A stretch of DNA of 64,000 nt from Fen-1308 sp035319125 (GCA_035319125.1 DATHDG010000014.1:1-64000), one strand, 5' to 3'; numbered from the stretch's first letter, positions 1 to 8,187 are shown. The notes: generated from the letters alone by a model not told the origin. Numbers and translations: made by a program.

Positions 1-525
1 GCCGGCACACTTATAATGGCTTATGTGCGCTTCGCGCACTTTGTCGCAGCCTTTCTGTTTACGGTCTGCGTCCTTGTGAGGATTTACTGGTGGTTTGCAG
101 GCAATAAGTATGCGAAGCTTAACCAGTTCATCCCTACATCCGCCGAGAGAATCGAAAACACCCTCTGCACGGCCATGTTCTACGCCTTCTGCAAAAAGGA
201 CCTGCCGCATTCGCCGGGACATACGGGTCTAGCCGGAGTTTCATATTTCTTCCTTTTCTGCTTGTACATCGTCGAGATTATAACCGGAGCGGCAATGCTG
301 AAGCTTGCCCACGGAGGCGGTGCGGTGTTTACATTGATGGGCGGATGGTCGCTCGGAATTATGAGCGTTGCCTATTTGAGGCTCATACACCACCTGATCA
401 TGTGGGTCATCTGGCTCTTCGTGATAGCCCATGTATACATCTCGTGGCACAACGATCTTATCGAAAAGAACGGGCTGATAAGCTCGATGTTCAGCGGTTA
501 TAAGAACATGGAGGACGGACATTAA
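1..525 (+). CDS. hyaC: [NiFe]-hydrogenase cytochrome b subunit (5' truncated by window)
   Basis: This integral membrane diheme cytochrome b passes electrons from a periplasmic uptake [NiFe]-hydrogenase to the quinone pool. The open frame runs in from base 1, and the first in-frame ATG (16) lies in the middle of the family's usual sequence, so the N-terminal roughly 50 residues are outside the window. Three hydrophobic helices are visible, with haem-ligand-type histidines in FAHFVAA, LIHHLIMW and IAHVYISWH. The hydrogenase maturation protease follows after one base, so this is the 3' part of a hydrogenase operon whose small and large subunits should lie just upstream. I see nothing abnormal in the visible part. 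Confidence 0.88.
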   Translation, partial: AGTLIMAYVRFAHFVAAFLFTVCVLVRIYWWFAGNKYAKLNQFIPTSAERIENTLCTAMFYAFCKKDLPHSPGHTGLAGVSYFFLFCLYIVEIITGAAMLKLAHGGGAVFTLMGGWSLGIMSVAYLRLIHHLIMWVIWLFVIAHVYISWHNDLIEKNGLISSMFSGYKNMEDGH

Positions 526-526
526 T

Positions 527-1024
527 TTGCAGACAGTACTTTTAGGACTAGGAAATGTCCTGATGAAAGATGAAAGCCTAGGGGTCCATGCGGTCAGGGC
601 CATCAGGGATAGATTTGACTGCCCTTCCGGGCTGACGATCATTGATGGCGGAACGCTGGGCCTCGACCTTCTTCCTCTTTTCGAAGATTACGACAGAATG
701 ATTATCGTCGATGCAGTGAATTTCGGCAGGGAGCCTGGTTACATCGGGGTGCTCGAAGATGAACAGATCCCTGCCGCAATATTTTCCAAACTGTCTGTTC
801 ATCAGATCGGGCTTGCAGATCTCATTTCCGTTGCCAGGCTAAAAGGTATAATGCCGTCCAGATTGTGTCTGATAGGAATGCAGCCGGCACCCGAAGATTT
901 TTCATTAGGGCTGGAAATGTCAGATTCAGTTAAGCAGAATATGGACAATCTCATATCCGTTGTTATCGACAAGTTAAAAGAATTGCAGATCGCATGCACT
1001 CCTAACACTCAGGAGACGCAATGA
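527..1024 (+). CDS. hyaD: [NiFe]-hydrogenase maturation protease (HyaD/HybD family)
   Basis: This is the endopeptidase that removes the C-terminal tail of the hydrogenase large subunit after nickel insertion, the last step of active-site maturation. The N-terminus has the family motif GLGNVLMKDESLGVHA. Glu16, Asp62 and His92 line up with the nickel-sensing residues known in E. coli HybD (Glu16, Asp62, His93). Its length of 165 residues is normal. The chosen start is TTG at 527, preceded by GGAGGAC at 510-516, one base after the cytochrome b stop. It is co-transcribed with the cytochrome and directly abuts the next gene (TGAATG junction). Confidence 0.93.
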   Translation: MQTVLLGLGNVLMKDESLGVHAVRAIRDRFDCPSGLTIIDGGTLGLDLLPLFEDYDRMIIVDAVNFGREPGYIGVLEDEQIPAAIFSKLSVHQIGLADLISVARLKGIMPSRLCLIGMQPAPEDFSLGLEMSDSVKQNMDNLISVVIDKLKELQIACTPNTQETQ

Positions 1025-1579
1025 ATGTCCGGGCAAACTGAAGACAGAGCCGTCGTCCAATTTATTCACCGAACACCTTTATTTGAGCAGTGTTTGAGAG
1101 ATTTATTTAGTCAGGGTGGAACGGCTGCTCTGGCAGCAAGAAGAGTCGAACGGATTATCTGCACTCTTGCACAACAAGGGCGCAGTCATTCAAGAGAGAG
1201 GTTCGGCATAACAAGAAAAGGTGAATACAGGATAGACAACTGCAAAAAGATTGCGCTCGGGCATGGCTATCGTCTCATCTGCATACTTAAAGACTTTCAT
1301 CTTGTCCTTTTATTTGTGGGTTCCCACGATGCTTGTTTTAGGTGGATAGAGCGCCATAGAGGCTTCAAGTACAGTACCACGGATTTGACTGATGCAGTTC
1401 CAGCAGAATGCTGCACAGATAATAATAAAAGTGATCTCCCGCAAGATGTGATTGAAGAGTGTAAATTTGTTGAAGCGTATGAGGCAGAATTGATGAGCCG
1501 GATCAGCGATGATATGCTTTATAAAATTTTTCCGGATTTGTGCAGGGGACAAGAATCGCCGCAAAAACGATTGTTTTAA
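1025..1579 (+). CDS. RelE/ParE-fold-like protein in the hydrogenase operon
   Basis: This 184-residue protein is of uncertain function. Its central part (about residues 70-115) contains GYRLICILKDFHLVLLFVG followed by SHDACFRWIERHRG. That is the beta-strand pattern and the GxHDxxxRWxExxxG ending seen in RelE/ParE/YafQ-superfamily ribonucleases and their relatives. The N-terminal 60 residues look helical, and about 60 C-terminal residues extend past the usual toxin end. No antitoxin gene is visible next to it. It starts at the base after the protease stop, so it is probably co-expressed with hydrogenase. The toxin-fold assignment is from pattern similarity only; catalytic activity is not implied. 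Confidence 0.6.
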   Translation: MSGQTEDRAVVQFIHRTPLFEQCLRDLFSQGGTAALAARRVERIICTLAQQGRSHSRERFGITRKGEYRIDNCKKIALGHGYRLICILKDFHLVLLFVGSHDACFRWIERHRGFKYSTTDLTDAVPAECCTDNNKSDLPQDVIEECKFVEAYEAELMSRISDDMLYKIFPDLCRGQESPQKRLF

Positions 1580-1756
1580 TCTTAAGGCTATTGACAGTGA
1601 ATGCGATGTCAACAGGCAGTTACCGAAATAATCGTTGAAATCCTAAATTATTGAGTGTTCAATTATTTACCCCATACGATCGCAACCCTTGACGCTATTA
1701 TGAAACATAATAAGTTGCTATATTTATAAAATCTACCTAATTTGACGGGAGGAACA

Positions 1757-1990
1757 ATGGCAACTATTAAAAAAGCATCCGCTTCAAAAGCTGCAGGAAG
1801 AGCCAAGGCTCAAAAGACCGTGAAAAAACATGTAAGAAAAGCTTCGCCAAAAAAACAGAAGGAACTCAAAACGGGTGGCCATTATAAGTGTTCCGTATGC
1901 GGACTTGCAGTGACAGTGGACACTGTCTGCGGATGCACTGATTTCTGCGATATAATCTGCTGCGGCGAACAGATGAAGCCCTCTAAATAG
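1757..1990 (+). CDS. Small protein: Lys/Ala-rich tail plus desulforedoxin-like Cys domain
   Basis: This is a 77-residue protein. Residues 1-40 are a basic, low-complexity Lys/Ala/Ser tail resembling histone-H1-like bacterial tails. Residues 43-75 resemble a desulforedoxin or zinc-ribbon knuckle: Cys45 and Cys48 as CSVC, and the adjacent pair Cys68-Cys69 followed by GEQMKP. Three additional cysteines (58, 60, 64) lie between them, which is more than desulforedoxin has. The start is ATG 1757, with Shine-Dalgarno GGGAGGA at 1747-1753; an in-frame TTG at 1742 lies upstream of that site and is unlikely. It is a monocistronic gene flanked by AT-rich DNA. The function is unknown; iron or zinc binding plus nucleic-acid contact is inferred. 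Confidence 0.75.
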   Translation: MATIKKASASKAAGRAKAQKTVKKHVRKASPKKQKELKTGGHYKCSVCGLAVTVDTVCGCTDFCDIICCGEQMKPSK

Positions 1991-2209
1991 GATCATTGAT
2001 AATAGTATTGCCGCAATGCAGAAAATGCAGAGAGTATGATTGTTATGCAGAGAGCCCGAGAAAGGCTGCCTGATTTGAATAATGCATTTTCGATCTTTTG
2101 TAAAGATCGGCGATCTTAAGTATGACCTGACATCACTTAATGTAAATTTTTTTCCGTATATTTGGGTCGATGTTTGATTGAATTTGCATGTTGGGGGCTT
2201 GACTATGCA
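1991..2209. other. AT-rich intergenic stretch with an inverted repeat
   Basis: No coding signal is visible. The main structure is a perfect 8-bp inverted repeat, CGATCTTT (2091-2098) and AAAGATCG (2102-2109), with a third GATCTT copy right after it. It is not followed by a T-tract, so it does not look like an intrinsic terminator. An operator or RNA hairpin is possible. Confidence 0.4.
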
Positions 2210-2236
2210 TTGACAAAAATGCAGAGCTGTTACAAT
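2210..2236 (+). promoter_or_regulatory. Candidate sigma-70 promoter for the CsgG-SH3 lipoprotein
   Basis: TTGACA (2210-2215) is a perfect -35 box and TACAAT (2231-2236) a good -10 box, but the spacer is only 15 bases. An alternative -10, AATAAT (2234-2239), gives 18. The start codon lies about 115 bases downstream, leaving room for a 5' leader. Confidence 0.45.
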
Positions 2237-2351
2237 AATCATGGAGTGGATTGCAAAAGAGTATGTGGCTGTTTAATGGTGGTTGATGCGTGTATTAAAG
2301 TTTATAAATGGCCGTGGTTCATGGTCGATAAGAAATGATTGCAAAGGAGAT

Positions 2352-3431
2352 ATGATGAAGATGGGAGGAATGCACTGGACCCAGCGTTTGATTCCATTTG
2401 CCGCAGTCGTGGCTGTGATAACAGTCCTGTTTATCACCGGTTGCCAGGGAACTATGCCTACAATGGGTGGTGGAGGCACAGTAGCTACAGGATCGGCTGG
2501 GGGCGCCAACGCTCAGGGAGCCAGCAGCCAGCTTGAGAGATGCAGCGAATCTCTAGGTACTGTTGCAGTCGTCGAAGATCAGGGAGCTCCTTGGTATGGT
2601 TATTTATCAAGTCAATATAAGCTTGGCTCCACAGTGCCTGTGCTTAGGATGTTGATACAGCAGTCTAACTGTTTTGTTGTTGTTGAGCGCGGTCGCGCAA
2701 TGTCTAACCTAATGCAAGAACGTGCATTGGAAAGCAGCGGCGAGATGCGCCGAGGCAGTAAGTTTGGCAAAGGACAAATGGTGGCTGCAGACTATACAAT
2801 GAGTCCAAGTATCACTTTTAGCCAGAAAGGGACAGGCGGCGCAGGTGCCGCATTGGGAGGTCTTATAGGCAGAGTTGGTGCAGTTGCGGCTGGAGGCTTG
2901 AGATCAAATGAAGCTTCAACTACGCTGCTTATGATAGATAACAGGTCGGGTGTTCAGCTTGCCGCTGCTGAAGGAAGCGCTAAGAATTTTGACTTCAACC
3001 TCTTCGGCGGCATGTTTGGAAGCGGTGGTGGCGGTGCGGCAGGTGGCTATACAAATACGCCGGAAGGAAAGATTCTGACTGCTGCCTTCATGGACTCCTA
3101 CAATAAAATTGTCATTGCTGTGCGAAATTATAAAGCTCAGACGGTCAAAGGCGGGCTCGGCACTGGCGGAAGATTAGGGGTGCAAGGGGGCCAGACTGAT
3201 GCATCAAGGGAGTTGGATGGAACTTCACAAGGAACAGTGACAGTCAAATCGAAATATAATTCCGTCAATGTGAGATCCGCACCGGGCCCGAATAAGCCTG
3301 TTATCGCTACAATACCGGGTGGTTCAACAATAACCAAGATTTCTTCTAATAAAGACTGGGTAAAAGTTAGAGTTGATAAAGAAGACGGCTCTCAGGTGGA
3401 TGGCTGGGTGAGCAAGACAGTTTTAGAATAG
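2352..3431 (+). CDS. CsgG-like lipoprotein with C-terminal SH3 domain
   Basis: This 359-residue predicted outer-membrane or periplasmic lipoprotein has a signal peptide ending in the lipobox ITGC at about residue 32. A Gly-rich linker follows, then a CsgG-type domain (about 50-260) with the characteristic VVVERGRAMSNLMQER segment and a GYTNTPEGKILTAAFMDSY segment. Residues about 295-359 form a bacterial SH3 domain (VNVRSAPG, WVKVRV, GWVSKTVLE), which usually binds peptidoglycan. The start is ATG 2352, chosen for AAGGAGA at 2344-2350; the longer frame from 2283 has no ribosome site. No curli genes are nearby, so this is better read as an envelope-anchored CsgG relative than as curli CsgG. Confidence 0.8.
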   Translation: MMKMGGMHWTQRLIPFAAVVAVITVLFITGCQGTMPTMGGGGTVATGSAGGANAQGASSQLERCSESLGTVAVVEDQGAPWYGYLSSQYKLGSTVPVLRMLIQQSNCFVVVERGRAMSNLMQERALESSGEMRRGSKFGKGQMVAADYTMSPSITFSQKGTGGAGAALGGLIGRVGAVAAGGLRSNEASTTLLMIDNRSGVQLAAAEGSAKNFDFNLFGGMFGSGGGGAAGGYTNTPEGKILTAAFMDSYNKIVIAVRNYKAQTVKGGLGTGGRLGVQGGQTDASRELDGTSQGTVTVKSKYNSVNVRSAPGPNKPVIATIPGGSTITKISSNKDWVKVRVDKEDGSQVDGWVSKTVLE

Positions 3432-3460
3432 CAAGACAGCATTAGAATAGACTGAATTGT

Positions 3461-3501
3461 AAGAGGGATAACCGATATTTAAAATTAAGGTTATCCCTTT
3501 T
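3461..3501 (+). terminator. Rho-independent terminator
   Basis: GGGATAACC (3465-3473) pairs perfectly with GGTTATCCC (3489-3497). The stem extends outward by A-T pairs and is followed by TTTT. It lies 30 bases past the stop of the CsgG-SH3 gene. Confidence 0.85.
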
Positions 3502-3681
3502 GCTTGTGGAACTCAGCATCAAACTGTTAAACACTATCTTGGTTTCTCGAACACATCAGACATTCTTGTCATGTTTTCTCAGCCAAAATTATTAAGCTGA
3601 CATTGTGGTAATCGTAATCGCATCAAATAAGGGAGAATCCACATATTTGACTGATCGATGCTAAGATTTAATAAAAAAATG

Positions 3682-3710
3682 TTACTTTTCGTCCTTGTTA
3701 AGCATATAAT
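3682..3710 (+). promoter_or_regulatory. Leaderless-type promoter of the HEAT-repeat gene
   Basis: TTACTT (3682-3687), a 17-base spacer and a perfect TATAAT (3705-3710) lie immediately before the gene. Only five bases separate the -10 box from ATG 3716. There is no Shine-Dalgarno sequence, so transcription should begin at or beside the start codon. Confidence 0.65.
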
Positions 3711-3715
3711 ACTCT

Positions 3716-5359
3716 ATGCTTACCTACGCCGAAAGAATTCTTTCAGCCAAGAAGGTGATAGAGAATCTGTTTCGTGCTCGCAAGGCGGTCAGAATATATC
3801 CAGTCAACAGCCCGGTAACTAACAAATATATTGAAGATCTTTACGCAGAACTGCTACGGCTTTTGCAATTTCAGGAAAAAATAGCGTTCGACGTGAGCCT
3901 TGACGAAATTCATTTCGAACTCGAAGAGATATATCGTTCTGAATCACAGGAGAATAATGTACCTCTTATTTTATTTAGAGATGGCGTCAGGGAAGTAATT
4001 TTCAAAAAAGGTCTGACCAAAGATGAGGTTACAAGATTTGTTGCCATAATATCACGAGATACGGAGCGCGGCGGTGACGATCTGGTTACTAAGATATGGG
4101 ACCAGGACTTCAATCATATTCGTTGCATTGTTTACGAGCCGGACATATTCGAGATGTCTAGTGATGAAGAGTTTTCTAGTAGAGAAGATTCGCTCAGTAT
4201 TGAACTTTCCTCCGAACTTGGCAGAGCACATAGCGATGCTGTCTTAAGGCAGCCAGATGAACAGATAGGCTATAACGCAGAGTTCACCGATGCCGAGTTG
4301 CTGACACTGAAAAAGGACATCGAACTAAACCGGGCAGATAAAACAGAGAGGTTGTTTGCGATCATACTGGAGCTTTTCCTTCTGGCCGAGACGGAAATTG
4401 AATATAACGAAATAGAAAGTATCATGAAGAAGGCAGTGGAACTGGCCCTTGAAGCAAGGAAGATTGATGTGCTGGCTGACTTTTTTATTAATGTCAAGAA
4501 GGCTTACGTTGATGCTTCTAATGACCTGCGTTTTAAGACAAATTTATCGAATATATTTTCTTTTTTCAGCTCTGAGAGATTTTTGGTAAAGGTTGGGTCT
4601 ATGCTTGACGGTGGCGTGAGGATTAGCGATGAAACCAGGGGAAAGCTGGTCGGCCTGATGGACAAAGGGTCAATACCTAATCTGATATCGATTTTGGGCT
4701 ATCTTGAAACGATTTCTGCGCGCAAAGCAGTTGTTAATATTCTCGGCGAGGTAGGAAAGGCTGACGTAAATGAAGTTACGCGCGGTCTGACCGATGGGCG
4801 GTGGTATGTTATTCGCAATGTAGTAATAGCACTGAGAAAGATAGGTGACAGGCAGGCTAAACGAGAGCTTTTGGCTATATTGGATCATCAGGATGCCAGA
4901 GTCCGGCGAGAAGTGGTTAAATCCCTTGCTGAACTCGGAGGTAATGAGTTGCGCGGGGTTCTGAATACGGCACTGGAAGATCCGGATCTGTCTGTCAGAT
5001 TGACAGCATTGGGCGCTGTCCCTTCTTTAGGCGATTCGTCTGCTAAATCATTCATGAAGAATGCGGTGCGGAGCAGAAGATTTCTCAAGCGTGATTATGA
5101 AGAGAAAAAAGAATATTACAATGCCTTGCTGCGGTACGATAGTGAGGATGTGCTCTATTTGCTGGAACAAAAGCTAAGGAAACGGAGTCTGTTTGGAAAG
5201 GCAAGAAATGAAGAGAACAAGGCTGCTATAGCATACAGTATCGGGACAAAGAGAGACAAAAGACTGCTACCGTGCCTGCAAAAACTTGCCGATTGTAAGA
5301 ATGAAGCGCTGAGACAGACTGTAACAGATGCTATAAGGAATATAGAGCATGACATCTGA
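3716..5359 (+). CDS. HEAT-repeat protein
   Basis: This 547-residue soluble protein has no signal peptide. The N-terminal 140 residues form a mixed domain (KVIENLFRARKAVRIYPVNSP, then FDVSLDEIHFELEEIY) found ahead of HEAT repeats in several anaerobes. An acidic linker follows, and from about residue 310 there are tandem HEAT-type helices (for example GDRQAKRELLAILDHQDARV and GGNELRGVLNTALEDPDLSV). HEAT arrays are protein-binding scaffolds; no catalytic motif is visible. The last 11 bases overlap the start of the HD-GYP-like gene, which implies translational coupling and a shared role, perhaps cyclic-di-GMP-related signalling. The ATG at 3716 sits five bases after a TATAAT box. Confidence 0.85.
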   Translation: MLTYAERILSAKKVIENLFRARKAVRIYPVNSPVTNKYIEDLYAELLRLLQFQEKIAFDVSLDEIHFELEEIYRSESQENNVPLILFRDGVREVIFKKGLTKDEVTRFVAIISRDTERGGDDLVTKIWDQDFNHIRCIVYEPDIFEMSSDEEFSSREDSLSIELSSELGRAHSDAVLRQPDEQIGYNAEFTDAELLTLKKDIELNRADKTERLFAIILELFLLAETEIEYNEIESIMKKAVELALEARKIDVLADFFINVKKAYVDASNDLRFKTNLSNIFSFFSSERFLVKVGSMLDGGVRISDETRGKLVGLMDKGSIPNLISILGYLETISARKAVVNILGEVGKADVNEVTRGLTDGRWYVIRNVVIALRKIGDRQAKRELLAILDHQDARVRREVVKSLAELGGNELRGVLNTALEDPDLSVRLTALGAVPSLGDSSAKSFMKNAVRSRRFLKRDYEEKKEYYNALLRYDSEDVLYLLEQKLRKRSLFGKARNEENKAAIAYSIGTKRDKRLLPCLQKLADCKNEALRQTVTDAIRNIEHDI

Positions 5360-6365
5360 ACATAAAGGTAATAATGGAAATTCGGGCAGCCAGGGGGTAA
5401 GGGAACGGATAACAGGCATTTACAGCCGTCTTGTATCGCTGGCGCGGGAAATGCCGGAACAGCTCACTGCAGGGGAACGAGTTGATGTGCGGAGCACCAG
5501 GCGCATCCTTCAACATCTGGCGGACATGATCGCCAACGGCGATCCAATGCTGCTGGGAATGGCGCTAATTGAGAACCGCTATGACTATAATTATCGCCAT
5601 CGCGTAAACACTGCAATACTGGCAATAGCACTTGGGTGCAAGGTGGGGCTCATCAAGAAGGAGTTGGCAGAGCTTGGACTGGCAGCATTTCTGGCTGACA
5701 TTGGCAAACTCCTGGTTCCGACAGAAGTTCTCAATAAGCAAGGAACTTATGATGAAAATGATTGGCGAATAATGAAGCGCCACACTGTTCAGGGATTCAA
5801 AGCTATTTATGGCATCCAGAAAGCTGATGATCAACTAACGCGAGCCGCTATTGCGTCATTTGAACACCACCTGCATTTCGACCTTTCAGGGTATCCGCCG
5901 GTTCATCATATTTTCGAACAGGATTTTTATGCAAGAATAATCGCTATTGCGGAATGGTATGACGCCCTGACAACAGCGCGATCCTACACAGAAGGGTACC
6001 GTTCACCAGACTCGGCTATAAAGCTAATGCTTGAAAAGGCGGGCAAAGAGCTTGACCCTGTGCTGCTAAAGACGTTTGTTTCCATGATGGGGCTATATCC
6101 GGTTGGATCACTGGTGATGCTTGACAGCAATGAACTGGGGATTGTCGTGGAGCCCCATAGCGTTCTGTTGAAAAGACCGCGAGTAATGGTTCTGACAGAC
6201 GCTCAGGGCAGATCAGTGAAGCCATTTATTGCAGCGCTTAGCCGCAGGGATGGGGACGGCAAATACATCCGCAGCATTAGCAAAACTCTCGATCCTAACG
6301 ACTATAAAATCAATTATACGTCATTCTTCTATCGCAGGGCTGCGGCCCGCAGCGAAACGAACTGA
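5349..6365 (+). CDS. Degenerate HD-GYP domain protein
   Basis: This 338-residue protein has a recognisable HD-GYP fold: His84 in NYRHRVNTA, the metal-site region LADIGK at 115-120, RHTVQG at 144-149, EHHLHFDLSGYP at 172-183 and EWYDALTTARSY at 202-213. Active family members hydrolyse cyclic di-GMP. Here the signature His-Asp pair reads Ala116-Asp117, and the usual Ala-Asp before YDALT is Ala-Glu, so at least one metal ligand is missing. The GYP motif is kept. It may be a catalytically weak or dead receptor acting with the overlapping HEAT protein. No receiver or membrane segment is present. Confidence 0.85.
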   Translation: MTSEHKGNNGNSGSQGVRERITGIYSRLVSLAREMPEQLTAGERVDVRSTRRILQHLADMIANGDPMLLGMALIENRYDYNYRHRVNTAILAIALGCKVGLIKKELAELGLAAFLADIGKLLVPTEVLNKQGTYDENDWRIMKRHTVQGFKAIYGIQKADDQLTRAAIASFEHHLHFDLSGYPPVHHIFEQDFYARIIAIAEWYDALTTARSYTEGYRSPDSAIKLMLEKAGKELDPVLLKTFVSMMGLYPVGSLVMLDSNELGIVVEPHSVLLKRPRVMVLTDAQGRSVKPFIAALSRRDGDGKYIRSISKTLDPNDYKINYTSFFYRRAAARSETN

Positions 6366-6382
6366 GCAGGGTTTCTATAAGG

Positions 6383-6412
6383 TTGACTAGCTTTAATTCA
6401 TGGCTGTAAACT
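6383..6412 (+). promoter_or_regulatory. Leaderless-type promoter of gmhA
   Basis: TTGACT (6383-6388), an 18-base spacer and TAAACT (6407-6412) end six bases before ATG 6419. No Shine-Dalgarno sequence is present. The -10 box is weak (4 of 6), so the assignment rests mainly on spacing and on similar arrangements elsewhere in the window. Confidence 0.5.
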
Positions 6413-6418
6413 ATCCCG

Positions 6419-7033
6419 ATGGAAAAATTGATACTTGAAGCCTTTGCGGAAAGCGCAGCAATAAAAGAAAAATTTGTCAAGACACATTTGTCTCTTATAG
6501 CCAAGGTTTCCAATTTAATTGCAGAGGCATTCAGCGAAGGGAACAAATTGTACCTTTTCGGCAATGGTGGCAGCTCATGCGATGCTTCGCATATAACAGC
6601 TGAATTTGTTAATCGTTTTAAGAAAGACCGGCCCGGTTTGCCTGCTATCACGCTGAACACGGATATGGCTGTTCTAACATCCATAGCGAATGACTACGAC
6701 TTTTCAGATATCTTTGCGCGGCAGCTCAAGACGTTGGCGGAGCCTGGTGACATAGCCATTGCAATCAGCACAAGCGGCAGTTCCAAGAATATCATTAAGG
6801 CTGTAGAAGTCGGCAGGAAGAAAGGCGTAAAGATTGTAGCCTTCACGGGGGCCAAGGGTTCCAAGTTTGCCGCCAAGTGTGATTATGCTTTTGTCGTCCC
6901 TTCCGAAGATACTCCAAGAATCCAGGAAGTGCATATTACTCTGGGGCATGTTATATGTCAGATAGTAGAAGAGATTCTTTTTGAAGCTCCGAGAGGGAAC
7001 AGCACATCCAGGAGCGCTACTGGAATCCGGTAA
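6419..7033 (+). CDS. gmhA: Phosphoheptose isomerase (SIS domain)
   Basis: GmhA converts sedoheptulose 7-phosphate to D-glycero-D-manno-heptose 7-phosphate, the first step of the LPS core heptose pathway. The 204-residue protein has the SIS fold with LFGNGGSSCDASHITAEF (substrate loop and catalytic Glu region), AISTSGSSKNI (phosphate-binding Ser/Thr loop) and QEVHITLGHVICQIVE (catalytic His region near the C-terminus). Its length is close to the family norm, with a short extra Ser/Arg-rich tail. The close relative DiaA (DnaA-associating) is an alternative, but the EVHITLGH motif is kept. Its stop overlaps the ruvC start by one base. Confidence 0.88.
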   Translation: MEKLILEAFAESAAIKEKFVKTHLSLIAKVSNLIAEAFSEGNKLYLFGNGGSSCDASHITAEFVNRFKKDRPGLPAITLNTDMAVLTSIANDYDFSDIFARQLKTLAEPGDIAIAISTSGSSKNIIKAVEVGRKKGVKIVAFTGAKGSKFAAKCDYAFVVPSEDTPRIQEVHITLGHVICQIVEEILFEAPRGNSTSRSATGIR

Positions 7034-7593
7034 TGAAAATCCTCGGCATTGACCCCGGCAGTCTCAGTTGCGGGTACGGCCTGATCAGCGCACAGGAGAT
7101 ACGCAACAAAAAAATCGGGTTCAACGGCAATCGACGTCTAAATGCTTGTTCATATATAAAATCCGGCCGGATCGTGATGACTGAATCAAAGCTTTTGCAC
7201 GAAAGATTGCGCGATCTGTATGAATCATTGAGTGAAATTATAACCGAGTCTGAACCTGACGAAATTGTCATAGAAAGGATGTTTTTTGCCAAGGGGATCA
7301 AGTCTGCGCTCAGTCTTGGCCAGGCTCGCGGAGTAGTCTTGCTGGCCGCATCACTTAGCGGGCTTCCAATCTTCGAATATACTCCACTTGAGGTAAAGCA
7401 AGCAGTGGTAGGCTATGGCAGGGCTGATAAAAACCAGGTTCAGTGCATGGTCAGGGAGATTCTGGGCATAAATCATCAGCTATCTTCTGACGGAGCCGAT
7501 GCACTCGCGGCTGCGCTTTGTCACTCACATTCTCAGGGGGCAATTTCTGACCTTACCAGAAAGGCTGGGCGCCATAGGGTCGTGGCTTTATGA
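7033..7593 (+). CDS. ruvC: Crossover junction endodeoxyribonuclease RuvC
   Basis: RuvC resolves Holliday junctions during recombinational repair, as a dimer with RuvAB. The catalytic acidic residues are visible in GIDPGSLSCGYG (N-terminal Asp7), IVIERMFF (Glu) and DGADALAAALCH (paired Asp). The protein is 186 residues, slightly longer than E. coli RuvC, because of an insertion after the first strand (about residues 23-40). The start overlaps the gmhA stop (TAATG), and its own end overlaps ruvA by four bases, giving a compact ruvCAB operon. Confidence 0.96.
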   Translation: MKILGIDPGSLSCGYGLISAQEIRNKKIGFNGNRRLNACSYIKSGRIVMTESKLLHERLRDLYESLSEIITESEPDEIVIERMFFAKGIKSALSLGQARGVVLLAASLSGLPIFEYTPLEVKQAVVGYGRADKNQVQCMVREILGINHQLSSDGADALAAALCHSHSQGAISDLTRKAGRHRVVAL

Positions 7594-8159
7594 TAGCAAC
7601 CCTGAGGGGTAAAGTTATATCAAAAAGACCTGAGGGGATCATAGTCGACGTCGGGGGCGTGGGATACTCAATCAGCGTTCCGCTTTCAACTTTATCCTCC
7701 ATGCCTGATGAATCATCCGAGGTTTTTCTTTTTACATATTTGCATGTGCGTGAAGATCTGCTGCAACTGTTCGGCTTCCAATCTGAGGAGGAGAAGCGAA
7801 TATTCATGACCCTCATTGGCGTGTCGGGTATTGGTCCTAAGATTGGGTTAAGCATACTCTCAACCATTCCTGCTGAAACCTTTTACGGACTTGTCCACTC
7901 TGAAGATATCGAGGCGCTATGCCGGGTGCCCGGACTGGGAAAGAAGACGGCCCAGCGCATTATTCTCGAACTCAGAGAGAAACTGCCGACTCTTAAGGAA
8001 AGGAAAGATGCACTGTATGATGATACACTTTCTGCGCTGGTCAATCTTGGGTACAAGAAGAACGTGGCTCAGGATGCTCTTGACAAGGCTTATGACAGTG
8101 GATTAAGGGACATTGAGAGTTTATTGAAAGAGACGTTAAAATATCTAACAAAGGAATAG
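7590..8159 (+). CDS. ruvA: Holliday junction branch-migration protein RuvA
   Basis: RuvA binds four-way junctions as a tetramer and loads the RuvB motor. The 189-residue chain shows the N-terminal OB fold (residues 1-63), two helix-hairpin-helix motifs (GVSGIGPKIGLSIL and RVPGLGKKTAQRII) and the C-terminal RuvB-contacting domain (YDDTLSALVNLGY). ATG 7590 overlaps the ruvC stop as ATGA. Confidence 0.97.
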   Translation: MIATLRGKVISKRPEGIIVDVGGVGYSISVPLSTLSSMPDESSEVFLFTYLHVREDLLQLFGFQSEEEKRIFMTLIGVSGIGPKIGLSILSTIPAETFYGLVHSEDIEALCRVPGLGKKTAQRIILELREKLPTLKERKDALYDDTLSALVNLGYKKNVAQDALDKAYDSGLRDIESLLKETLKYLTKE

Positions 8160-8187
8160 ATACCCGCGGCATACGGAAGGTAGCACA

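Noticed and set aside
1689..1724. TTGACG and TATATT as promoter of the Cys-rich protein
   Set aside because: Spacer of 24 bases is too long; no alternative pair has convincing spacing.
1742..1756. TTG start for the Cys-rich small protein
   Set aside because: The TTG lies upstream of the Shine-Dalgarno sequence, which is placed for ATG 1757.
6337..6353. GC-rich hairpin GCTGCG/CGCAGC near the end of the HD-GYP-like gene as terminator
   Set aside because: It is inside the coding region and no T-tract follows.
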